A DNA stretch of 64,000 bases from Effrenium voratum (Eukaryota > Sar > Dinophyceae > Suessiales > Symbiodiniaceae): NCBI GenBank assembly GCA_963377175.1, contig CAUJNA010000519.1, forward strand, positions 38,255 through 102,254. Direction: 5' to 3'. The translations under genes were made by a program, and so were the position numbers. How positions within the stretch are numbered: position 1 is the first letter of the stretch; each line of letters starts with the position of its first letter. This document shows positions 26,863-42,900 of this stretch, piece after piece. The notes below the pieces were generated by a model, which was not told the origin of the DNA, ran no database searches, and saw only the letters and a list, made by a program, of their open reading frames with translations.

Positions 26863-27325
26863 TTACACATGCAATACATTGGAGCAGCCCTCATTGAGAA
26901 GCCCCAAGTGTTTGTCCAACGCAAACCTGACCGCTGCTGCCACGCTGGATGCTTGGCTTTCGTATTGCAGTACGTCCATGGCAGAGAAGGGCCCAGCGAG
27001 CCTTTCCGACAGGGAGATGCCAGTCGCCACATCCACAACATGCACCCGGAAGGTGTAGTACCCACAGACCTGTCTGCCGAGCACCCTCCACACCAGGAAA
27101 AGCTAACAGTCTGCTCAAGCCTGTTCATAGCTGGGCATGCCCAAGCTCATCTCCAGAAGAGAAAGATTGGTAGATGCCTCGAGCGCCGCCACGTGTCGGG
27201 CAATGCGGTAGATTAGCGTGCTACTGGCCACTCAGCTGCAGACATTGATACAAGCCACTGCGAGGACATCTGCAAAGCCTGCACGCAGATGCATCCGCGG
27301 ATACCCTCTGCAATGGGTTTCATAG
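26863..27325 (-). pseudogene. broken coding remnant, unknown family
   Basis: A protein-like frame ends at 26,863 and contains segments such as VWRVLGRQVCGYYTFRVHVV and SERLAGPFSAMDVLQYESQ. The same frame continues upstream through two stops (27,103-27,105 and 27,115-27,117) into LIYRIARHVAALEAS. Near 27,215-27,240 coding character jumps to another frame (QMSSQWLVSMSAAEWPVA). Two stops plus a frameshift within about 460 bases point to a dead gene fragment. I do not recognise the family. A tiny intron covering the stops is possible but would be under 25 bases. Confidence 0.5.
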
Positions 27326-27879
27326 CGCAGCGGCATGGTGTGCTTCCGGATGTTTTATATTCATTTTGAATGATCAAACGTCGGAAGGATGCAAAAGGTT
27401 AAGATGCCAGACCGCGCAAAGGCCGACATCTGCCGGAACCTTGTTTCGGGGCAGGATTGAGCGATTTGTGAGATGCTACCCGTTCCCTCCTGCTGCGAGA
27501 GTTCCAGGCGGAACAAAGATCTGGCCCGACACGCTGCGGTTTCCCCAGCGGTCCTGGGCTTCGAAAAGCATCAGCGGCCCCATCCCGTGCTTCATTTCAA
27601 GTCCTCCCCCAGCGGCTGCGCGACCGAGGGTGTGCGGAGGGTGGCGCGCTCCTGAAGGCCAACGGAATGCTCAACAATGCGAAATTTGAGCCACAAGGTG
27701 GTCTTTTGTTTGGCCCATTTTGTTTTGAGGTTTTTTCCTGGGCAGCTGCGATCTCCCTTGGTTCTGCTGTGGTTTGACTCGCTTTGCACCAGCGCTGTCA
27801 ACATCCCCGGCATCGTTTTAACGCGGCAGCATCCTTTTCAACATCCTCAGCAACACGAGTTGGCTTTGTTGGGCTGGGT

Positions 27880-28395
27880 TTAGGGGCTGGTTTGGGGTGG
27901 GTTTAGAGTTGGTTTGGGCTGTGGTTGTGTTTAGGTGGGCTTAGAGTGGTTTAGGGTAGGTTCAGAATGGCTTAGGGATGGTGTAGTGTTGGTTTGGCTT
28001 GTTTGGGGGAGGTGGGGGCGGGAATTGCTTTGGGTTTGTTAAGGGTTGGTGTAGGGTGGGTTTAGTTTAGGTTTAATGCTGGTTTAGGGGGGGTTGGGGA
28101 TTGGTTTTGGGGTTGCTTTAGGGTGGGTTTATGGTATAGGGTTTGCTTAGGGGGGTGGTTTAAGGTGGGCTTAATAGAGATGGTTTTGTGCGTGTTCAGT
28201 GCTGACTTAGGGTTGGTTTCGGGTGGGGTTAGGGTGGGTTTCAGGATTGGTGGGTTGGTTTAGGGTATGTTTAGAGTTGGTTTAGGGATAGACTATTACT
28301 GGTTTAGAGTAGGTTTGTTTAGGGCTTTCTTTAGGGAGTCTTGCTGGTTTAGTGTCTTTAGGGTTGGCTTAGGTTTGGTTTTAAGGTTGGTTGTC
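27880..28395 (+). repeat. degenerate telomere-like repeat tract
   Basis: About 500 bases are built from GGTTTAGGG-like units (GGTTTAGGGTGGG, GGTTTAGAGTTGG, GGTTTGGGG). TTTAGGG is the plant-type telomere repeat also reported in dinoflagellates. The units are irregular, so this is an interstitial or decayed tract, not an active telomere. Confidence 0.65.
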
Positions 28396-33285
<4,890 letters not shown>

Positions 33286-33289
33286 GATG

Positions 33290-34245
33290 TCATTGGGCCC
33301 TCGGGGCCATGGTCTGGGTAGGTGCCAAATGCAAAACCTCCTTCATTCCCTTATGCTCCAGGTAGTTCTTGATTGCCTCCATGTCCTGCGTGAACTGCTT
33401 CTGCTTGAAAACTGGGATCTTGTTCACTCGCATACCAACCTGTACCCTCTTGGTTCGCATCTTCGGCACCTTGTACTGCCCACATAAGCCACTCTCAATC
33501 GTCTCTACCCACTCTTCTTGGTCTGCATATTCTGCAATTTATTGTTCTTCATAGTAGTCGACTTGCTGAGCTGCGTCGAAAGATGCCACCGCTACGGCCA
33601 AGGCAACGTCGCAGACGTCTTCATCGCAGCTCTGCCTCACAATGGCCCGGTAGGAGTATGCATTGCCCGTTTTGTCCACATCGAAATGATCGAAATGACC
33701 CTGGCATTTCTTGGAACCGTCCAGCTCAATCGCAATTGTTTGGCCAACTTGTTGCGGCAGTCCCCTGACAATCAGACCCTTTTCGACCTTCTCCTTTAAA
33801 GTGTGTTTTGGCACCACCATGCGGAGAACGGCCTTGGACTCCTTCATGCCAACCATCTGCCAACGACCTCCGCGGCCTTGAGGGTCATCTCAAAGTTCAG
33901 CGCCTTGTGCTGGGCGTATTCGATCAATTGCTGCTCTGATGACGGTTGGGGCATCAGGAGTTTTGCCAGGTGCTACTCCATAACTGCCAGGAGTCCGGAG
34001 AAGCTCCTAACATCAATGCGGTCGCCGCAAACCGCAGCAAGCACAACAAACTGCGTAGTTCGACACCAAAACCCAAGGAACATCACGCGCTTGCGATAGT
34101 ATGACTTGAACCGGCCAATATTGGGCAATGAACTTGAGCCAAAGGCTTGTGAAGTGTCTGTAGGTGTCTGAGTGTCTGCAGCATCTTGCTTGCGCGGAAG
34201 CGTTGTGTCATTCCATTTATCCCTCTCCTCTCCAGGAAGCGGAGC
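33290..34245 (-). pseudogene. broken gene remnant of about 310 codons
   Basis: Reading down the minus strand from 34,245, a protein-like frame runs through RFKSYYRKRVMFLGFW and VVLAAVCGDRIDVRSFSGLL to a TAG at 33,973-33,975. It continues in frame (MPQPSSEQQLIEYAQHKALN) to a one-base frameshift near 33,857-33,864, then through VPKHTLKEKVEKGLIVRGLP to a TAA at 33,539-33,541. After that it stays coding-like (KVPKMRTKRVQVGMRVNKIP) to TGA at 33,290-33,292. Three lesions mark a decayed gene. I do not recognise the family. It may be a decayed mobile-element protein, by analogy with the broken copy at 45-49 kb. Confidence 0.6.
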
Positions 34246-34300
34246 CTACACAGATCTGCAAGCTGCATGGCTCGACGTTCTGGCGTTTCAATCCTCTTCC

Positions 34301-34328
34301 GTGGCTACCTAGCTACTTAGGTAGCCAC
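34301..34328. repeat. perfect 11-base inverted repeat
   Basis: GTGGCTACCTA (34,301-34,311), a 6-base loop, then TAGGTAGCCAC (34,318-34,328). It lies upstream (minus strand) of the pseudogene. Function unknown; too short a context for a terminator or MITE call. Confidence 0.85.
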
Positions 34329-35185
34329 GCATCCCTAAGTCTGCACCTGCGCGTCACATGCGTACCGCAGCCGAGGTGCGACTTTGGTATCGAAGTTCAG
34401 CTTCAACGTCACCAGAGCCTCGCCAAAGTAGGCCCCCACCAGGCGCGGCGGCGTGGTGGGTACCTCGTGCGGGTGCTGCGGCGCAGCGGCGGCGAAAACA
34501 ACACGCACTCGGATCTGCATTGCGCATTTTGAACTGACTGTGCAGCCGGGCGCAAATGGAGGCATCCGGCCCTCTGACTGGCTGCACAGCCGCCGGCACC
34601 TGTTGCACGTCTAACCCCGGCAAACTGTTGAGTAAGTCATGTGCCATGCGGTTTTAGCCATTTTGTCCGACGCTTCCGTCCACGTGTGCGGGCAGAATGC
34701 CAACAACCTACTCACTGCTCACCAGACCTGTGAGAGCTCGGACGCCCCGAGAAGGAAGCACTGGAAGAGCGGCTCAACCTCGATCGACGCTTTGAGTGTG
34801 CATTGATATGTGATGAATCTATTCTCGCCTGGTACGACATGGGGCATGAATCATGCGCGGTAGCTGCCACACTCTTACTCAACAGGTTGGGGAACACATT
34901 GCATCCATGGTTGCCTCTTGTGTGGCAAGTCTCAAGAAGTCGTGTGCAGATTGAGAGATGCATGCCTGGCAGGCTGCCTTGAAAGGCGGACAATGAAACT
35001 GGTCAGGCATCCCATCTTACTGCTTGTACTACAAATATGTCAAATGCGGCATTGTCCAATATGTGCTCCTCTTAAAAAGCCAAAACCTGGTTTCTCACAA
35101 AAGTGAGGCCTGCTGTCATTGCTTCTGCGCATGCCACAATTTCAATAACCTGCGTTTGCCACTCCCGTCTTATAGAGATCAACCT
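34329..35185. other. no clearly supported gene
   Basis: A minus-strand frame at 34,335-34,565 has mildly protein-like composition but no repeat signature. I could not connect it to the cysteine-rich gene upstream. Confidence 0.35.
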
Positions 35186-35189
35186 GCCA

Positions 35190-35264
35190 CCGTTGAACTG
35201 AGGGCAAAGCTTGGCAGTCGGCTGTGCACCCATCGTCGCCGCGCAGGTTGCCATCATCACATGC
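35190..35264 (-). CDS. repeat exon (CDDGN-DGC)
   Basis: The acceptor TGTCAG|GCATGT sets the start. It encodes ACDDGNLRGDDGCTADCQ, completing the CGDG half encoded at 35,409-35,507 (GLE|ACDDGN). The donor is unclear: CAA|GC, CA|GT or CAG|GT all occur nearby. This is the last exon I can recognise. Confidence 0.75.
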
Positions 35265-36931
35265 CTGACAGGGAGTCAGTCGCAGCTGGCTGGCCAAGTG
35301 CCCACCGCCCTTCCCCTGTCCTTTTGGCGCCCAATCACAGCTTGATTGCATGGTGATACGGGCAAAATGATCTCGGCTCCCTCACTTGTCGGTGAAACCT
35401 GATCCCACCTCCAAGCCCGCAATGACCAGGCCGTCGCCACAAACGGGCGCACAAGAGTCCCCTGGCGAGGACGGCACACGGCAGTGCACACCGACCCAGG
35501 CGCCGGCCTGGCCCTGTGCGAGGATCCAAATGCTGCGGACCCTGCGTGCAAGTCCAGCCTCAGAGCAGCCAAAGCGATGAGGACGACGAGTGAGTTTTCA
35601 CTTCTCAGGGTCCGGCCAGGCTCGACCTCGCAACTCGGGCTACAACCATCTCCCGTGACAGTGTTGCCGTCGTCGCCTGAGCACTGAGTGTCTGGACTTG
35701 CGGCTTGTTTTTCTCACAAAGGGAGAAGTGCACCAAAAGGCATGCGAAAAAAGTCAACTTGGTAAGTGATGGGCATTGCTCGGAAGCACTGCGGCGGAAA
35801 TCTCCGCAAACCTTCGTCGTCCAGCTCACTTGTTTTGGGCTCAAACAAGCAACTTTGACCACAGCTTGGATAGGATCCAATCTGACTTCCCTTTGGGGAC
35901 CAAACACCACTTGGACCCATGCAGTTCACTCAACAACCATGATCAAGCAAGCACAATTGGAGAACATGCTCAGGTAGCCACAGCCGCTGGCAACCTCCGA
36001 CATTTTGAACAAGTCCTCGGACATGCAGCTGCTCAAAGCAATGCCGAGAAGATCTCTTCAGTGGCCCAGAAGAATTCCACGCGCTGAGCTCTGGGCGCAG
36101 ACTCTGAGCCTGCGCAAGTCCGCAAGTCGATGGCGCGACATCCCGTACATCTTATGCCTGTTGCCTCTCACTGCCTGTGGCCTTGCCATTTGTGACAGCA
36201 CGCCTTCGGCGATCCCGTCATCGCATTCCTGCAACTTCTCTAGTTGACCAGTGAAATGTGCGACTTCGCTCACAATCATGCTGATAAGCTTCCTCGTTGT
36301 CATTCACGATACCATCTCCGCAGCTGTTGGTACATTGTGACGGACTTCCTGCCATGTGAGGTCATGCCAGTAGCGTAATACGGCCAAGTAAACTGTCAGC
36401 CAATCGAACAGTGCTAGTAACCTGTCGACAAGTGGTTCTGTTCCTTATTCATGAATCGAAATCGCACAAACGTCATGTGCGAGGGCTCCTTAGACAGCAA
36501 CTTGAAGAAACAAATGACTGTACAATCCGAGGTTGGCAGCTGGCAGCCTCATGTAGAAAAAAGTAGCTTGCTGGTGGGCCTGGGTTCTCTGGACGAGGAG
36601 CCTTTGTACAATAGTAGCCAGCTTCGACCTGCGCTCCCAAGAATCGCCAACCGGTGACCGCATTTGCACAGGAGCTGATCCCAGCAGGTGGGATGCTGCC
36701 AGAGTCACATTCTGAAAGATTAACACTGAAACGAAGAAATGAAGCTCTCTCTCAAGGCCTGGCAGAACTGATTGCAGCCATCCCAGGGAATCAGGTTGCC
36801 ATCGTCGCAACTTTCACCGAGCACCTGGTCGCGGCTGTGCACCTACATCAAATTAGACCCCGCCCCTTGTGGCAGAATGCACTTCCACTTCACCTCTGAC
36901 CAAGGAATGAAATGACTTGTAGGAACACAAG

Positions 36932-36969
<38 letters not shown>

Positions 36970-39900
36970 CGTAATGAAATGAAAGGAAACTGCATCCTTT
37001 ACGTTCCTTTGCGGGGGTCAGGTGTGGCTTGCCTCGAAGCCGTCTCCACAGATTGGCCTGCACTGAGACCTGAGTACATGAAATCCAATTTGCTGCAGTT
37101 CCAGTTGGACATGTTACGATCGATTTGTGTGGACCTCTCTGGCAAAGCTCAGGTGTCTGGGGCTGTGCTCGGCCAAACTCGCTTCAATTCAGCACAGACA
37201 AGAAGTCGCAAGTGTTGCTGCAGTCCGCGGTGTCTGAATTTGCTGCTTTTCACCATAGCTCTCGTACACAAGTCTGTGTGAAATCTATGCTTGGTCCCAC
37301 GTTTTTTCAGGCTCAGCGCACCCCGACCCGAGTAAACAGAGAGGAAGCGAGAGAGGGCTGGCCTGAGGATGAACCGCTTGGCTGCCAAATACCTTCCCTT
37401 CTCCATCCGCTTCCCTGCATTCCAAGTAATTCCTAAGTGAATGGGAATAGGATGGTATTTTCGCCTGGCGGAATGTCCAAGTAATTAGTAATAAGAAAGG
37501 AAAGGGATGGCAGGCGGTGGGTCATCTCCACCCCGGCTCCTTTTGAAAGGTCTTCCCAAGGCCAAGGCGTGGCTTAGAGATGATACGAGGGAAGGGCCTC
37601 TCTTTTCCTTTCGCTGACATGTCTTTCACCTACAGCATAGATTGATGTGTGTGTGTGAATGACAGGGAAAGGCAAAAAGAGAGAGAGAGAGAGAAAAAAA
37701 AAATGTCTGGAACTCTGCGAACGCACGGTCTAACTATTACAGTGGGTGAAGGAATGGGATGGCCTTCAACCGCTCTCAAATCCCTCTAATTGTGCTCAAA
37801 TGTGAGCATTCACTCGCCCTCTCTCACCCATCTCCATTTACCAGCGACTAAAAAATGGGGAGATGGGGAGAGGCAGCATGGGGAATTGACCCTTGATTCC
37901 CCGCTGCGAAAGGCATGAGCGGTGGATGGTATCTTCTCTGGCGGAACTTCCTTTATCAGCTAGTAATCAAGAAACTGCAAAGGAAAGGGCCGGCAGGCGG
38001 TCGCCAACTGAGACGGAGAGTTCCCATTCCCTTCCATCTCTTGGTGTCTTTGTCTGGCGGAATAATTCCAAGAGCAGGAGGAGAGATGGGAGGAAAGAGA
38101 GAATATAGGTGTGGCCCGCCAGCCAGTCAAAAGCCATCGATTCTCTCCGCTCTTCCTCGGCCCCTGCGCTTTCCACAGTAAAAGCCTTCAATAGGACACA
38201 CATTAAAAGAGTTCAATAGGACACACATTAACAAATAAATTGAAAAAACAAGAAATATGCAAAATACATGACTCCTTGGCTTTTGCTTCTTTCTCCTGAG
38301 ATGTTGAACCGACAGGAAAGGTACGTCCCTTCTCTTCTCGCAACCTTTCCACCTCCGTCCGCTCCGGAAATGCTATCCAATAGGCCAACCATACTAACTC
38401 CTTCCATCATCATCCGTTCGCACCGAGAAAGGGAGTGAACGAAGGATTTGATATGATGGGAGTCCTTGAATCATAATGTTATCTGTTGCCGTTCCTTTCT
38501 GTCTCATTCACGTTCTGCTTTTACTATGTTCTATATATTTTACTGTATATTGCTGTCTCTTCTTTCTTTGCTTTTATCTTCCCTTCGCGGCTGTTCCTAT
38601 CTGCACCATCAAATGTCAACTGGGATGCCCTGCGGCTTGGATAAGGTCCCCCCGTGGCATTCGAAGCCGGGCTCTGGTTGGCAAGTCGAGGAGCAGCCGT
38701 CCTGACGCCAGAGCTCTAAACGAGCGCCGCACGCAGCCGCACGCAGCCGCACGGCCGCTAAGCGGCCCTCTCGCCTGGTCCCAATTGTTGCCATCGTCGC
38801 AGGCCTCTGAGGGATGGCGCCGCCCATCCTGAGTCCAACATTGATCCCTTGTATCCCCAAGACTTGAACCGCCAAATAGCTCAACTCGAGCTTACACGAT
38901 GAACTGATCTGAGGGTTGGTCGCCACAGCGGATTGAGCAGACGGAACGGAGCCAGAAGTCATCATACGCACATCTTGGTGAGATCAATCGTGAACATCCG
39001 AGCCGTGCCCAATGACAATCAGTTCAACGCTCAGTGCCTGTACAATTGAGGTTCCAGCTCGTACAAGGGCTCCACCTTGCAGTCTGGGCTGCACCCATCC
39101 CCTGGCCTTCGCAGTGGAGCGTGACATTGCACTCTCGAAGGCTTCAAGTAATATTCAATAGAAGTGAATCCACTCTGTCCAGGGCTTTGGCTGGTTGTTA
39201 TTGTCATCACATTCCTCCATGGGCGTCATCAGAATTCCGTCTCCGCAAATGGGGGTGCACACCTCCAAGCAGCCACCAAGCACGGCTTGGGCTTGCAGTT
39301 ACAATCATATCAGGCATAAGGAGGTAAAAAACCACGCATGCACCTCTTTGCTCGAACCTTCTGCCGGTCTTGAACACGTCCAGCCTTCGAAACAGTACTA
39401 TGAAAAGCAGTTGCGAATGCACAAAACATGGCAGCAAATGATTGCCTGCTCGCACTGTGCACGTGGAAATGTCGCAGCCTCGGCAGGAGGCTGCTTCAGA
39501 AGGAACAAAAGGACAAAGCGGCCTTGTGTGACCGTGCCACTCAGCTCTCAGCCCCTGGAAGGGATGGGACCAGTATCACAGGCCTGGCTGACCAGCATTC
39601 AACTACACAAACGCAAAGATTTGTTTTGTGTGTACATGATTAGCTCTTGGACGACTTTTTTGCGTTGAAAGATTAACTTCCTCGTGAAGGGACCCCCTGT
39701 CAGGGGCCATGTTAGTGGCATGGAGTTTCCTAGGGAGGGAGGGAAAGTTGCATGGATTCTACCTGGATCACGTGGTCTGCCTCGCGTAGAATTTAGAGCC
39801 TCCCTTGTCTTAGACAAGTGTTGTGCCTCCAGCTTGTCTGCCGCCAGCGTTGAGGAGAAGGCCCGATCCACTCGCAGGCCGTCACCACAAATTGGCCAGC

Positions 39901-42900
39901 AGGTATCCTCTGCATGGGCACAACAGGTTCCCAGCATTTTCCGGTGTCCGAAATGCAACCACTAAAGACCCCATAACACTCAGCGCATTTTGAACGGCAT
40001 CCCCTCCACCCCAGTGACCTGCATCCTCTATTGGCAAAATGCTGGCTTTCCTGCTGCTAGAAGGACTTCTGGCACTGCGTGGCCAAACCGTCAGTGTTTC
40101 CGTCAGGCTGAAGTAGTATTGTTCCCACCGCTAGATTCACTTTGCATTGCAAATCATTAGCACAAGCAGCTTGAGCCCCCGCCAAGCTGAGCGTGCTTTC
40201 CCACAGACAACTAGCTGAAGCAGATCGGCTCTTCCTATGCCATGCAAACAAATTATTGCGTGGTTTTGCTTTCAAATCCAGCCAGCCACTGGGATTTGCA
40301 TTTGCGGACTGTGGTTGTGTTGCGTTTTCTGACATGCAACGCGCTCGAAAAGTGTGGGTGCTGAGAGACGTCTCGGCAAGTCAGCCAGAGACGAGCTGTC
40401 TCTTGCAACCCTGTTGGGTGCTCCCCCCGGCTGTTGTTTGGAGATGGGATGCTCTCCCTCTTGCCGTTGCCAAAACAATAATCAGTTGTCAGTTGCCCAG
40501 CCAAAATGAGGCAATCAATACCGGCGCGTTTGGCTGCTACGCTGAATGTGAATGATCCGATGGCGACATCAGGCTCGCCCTGATTGCAGCCAAAGTGCCA
40601 TGCTGCGCAAGCCGCCACCAGAGCAAGTGAAGCCCCTGCACAAGAGCCAGCTTGAAGGGCGCCCACATCTTGGGCATCGCAAATTTCACAAGTTGCACGG
40701 TGCAGGGTTCATCAAGTCTCAAAGTTTTGTAAGACGGGATTCATACAATCGCAACCTCAGAAAGAATTGAATCCACGACTTGAGGTTCTACTGCTCGCAA
40801 ACTGCAGGACCCGCCTTTCAATCTGACAACTGGCAGAGCATCCATCCCCTCCGAAGGAGTTTCCGTCATCACACTCCTGGAGCAAAGCAAGCCGGCATCG
40901 GATTTCCCATTGATACTCTCGGCCAGTCTGTATGCACTTGGCCAGCACGGCATTGTTCTCCTCTACAGGTCCACGCACGCCGTCCCCGCAAGTGGCACGG
41001 CAGACCTCGCCAAGCCAAAACAAAGCTACAGCGACAAGTACCAAGTGCAATCGAACGCAAAGTGCGCATTGTGTGGACTTGCGGCAAACGCAACCGAACT
41101 TGTGCACCGGAAGAGAGGTGCTGCCATGCTGCGCCACCGTTGCCATCCGAGGCTTGAGGGCAGGAGGTGCCGAGCTGCTCGATCTTGCAGTTCCAACCTC
41201 GCTCGAGGCGTGGCTCGTTCTTCCCCCGTCCATCCCCACAGATGCGCAGCAGGCTCCACTGGGCCAAGCACCACAGCCATCACCGCTCACCTGAGACCCC
41301 GTGATTGAGCAAGCTGGAAGCTGGGGCATTGTCAGTGAAGCAAAACGTGAGAACCTGCAAAGCAACACGCCTGGTTTCCATCGTCGCACTCCTCACCCTG
41401 CACAAGAAGACCATCTCCGCAAATTGCCTGCACATAGTAGTACGGTTGAAGGCTCCAGATTCAAAGCTCCGTCAAGGCACCAATTTCACCGGGTAAGGCT
41501 CAAGGCCAAACACAATTGTCAGCTCAATGCACTCACACCTCGCAATGGTCTGGGACGTACCGACCTCCCAAGGCTTCAAAGTGTGCACTTTCGCTCTCGC
41601 TCTCTCTCACGCACAAACACATGCTCATCTTCGCAAGCAATATGAGGGCTTCTGCTCTCAATCAAGCAAAGCATGTTCAAGTCACCGGTCGGTTCCCCTA
41701 GAAATGTGCTGCATGAAGCATGGAATCGTGACAACACCAAATGTTCGCTGCCGTTTACTGACAGCGCCTGGCCCTCGGGGCGCCATCGGGGTGCAAGCGT
41801 ACCCAGCATCCACCTGCAGCTCGAAAGCACGTTGCTTGCATGAAGCCCTGCCCGGGAAGAAAAGGCAACGCACACAGAAGGCGTGTGTCGCCGATGTTTG
41901 TTTTGCAAGTTTGGCGGTTGCTTGCTCTGTCCCACAGCGAGCCTCGCAGCGAGGACTGCAGCCATCTGCAGAGATGTTGTTGCCATCATCACAGCCTTCG
42001 CCGTCATCGCGCCGGCCGTCTCCTTCAAAGCCCAAACTTCTGTTGCCTTCTCGCCTCGTGCCTCTCTCGGACCCCGGAGATCCCCATGCCGCTTTACAGC
42101 AGCGATGTTGCTGAATCCCAAGTTGTCGGTTGAAAATAAATCTAGGGCCCCTGCCGCAGGTCTGGGCACCACAAATGAGCTCGCGGTCCACAGCGAAACC
42201 CGGGCTGCACTTGGAGCCTTCGCTTGCTTGCGACGCTTGCGCTTGCGGCGATTGCCCGAGTCGCAAAGCCTGTAGTGCCTGGAGCCGGATCGCAGCAAAC
42301 CCATGAATCCTGTCGCGGCGTGTGGGGTCACAGCAAGCATCATTGAGCAGCCTGCTTCTCCCTCCCACCCAGAAGCTGATGACTGGCACATGTTCCCCAA
42401 GCAGAAAGCATGGTGCCCAGCACCCACAAGCTCGCATCCAACCAGTCAAGTTGGCAACTCCTCCACGGCGCAGTTCTGATCGCAGCCGTCACCTGCAAGC
42501 ACGTAGATCTGGAGTGGGATCGTACAAGTTCATGACATCTTTGAATCGTGGTTGCTTTGTTTTGCTGCATGATGAGCTGGTCACCTTGCACCAGGTTTCC
42601 ATCATCACAGGCCTGCAAGCAAGAGCAGTCCAGCCAAAACATCTGTCCGAAACCTCAGAGACGTGAACACGGGTTGATGGAACAAAGCAAATAATAAGCG
42701 CAGCCGCTTTCGTTGTTCAGGTAAACAGTAAACAAGGTGCCCAATGAATTTGCAGAGTGCAATTGCTGCCATCTTGAGCACCGATGTTTTTCCAGGCGCT
42801 CACTGTTGTGGCCTAGCATCACTATGGGCAGCGGCAATGTCGACCCGTGCCTTGCTGCCCTTGACAGCACGGTGACAGGTGACGCTCAACAATCAAGCAG

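Noticed and set aside
34335..34565. Minus-strand frame with protein-like composition
   Set aside because: No domain, no link to the neighbouring pseudogene frame, and competing frames look equally good.
40075..40115. PDGNTDG string on the minus strand
   Set aside because: Lacks the CD of CDDGN and the following Cys; not enough to call an exon.
40560..40615. HFGCNQGEPDVAIG string resembling the DGC..C.PD part
   Set aside because: Missing Asp and second Cys, and no firm acceptor; could be a decayed unit.
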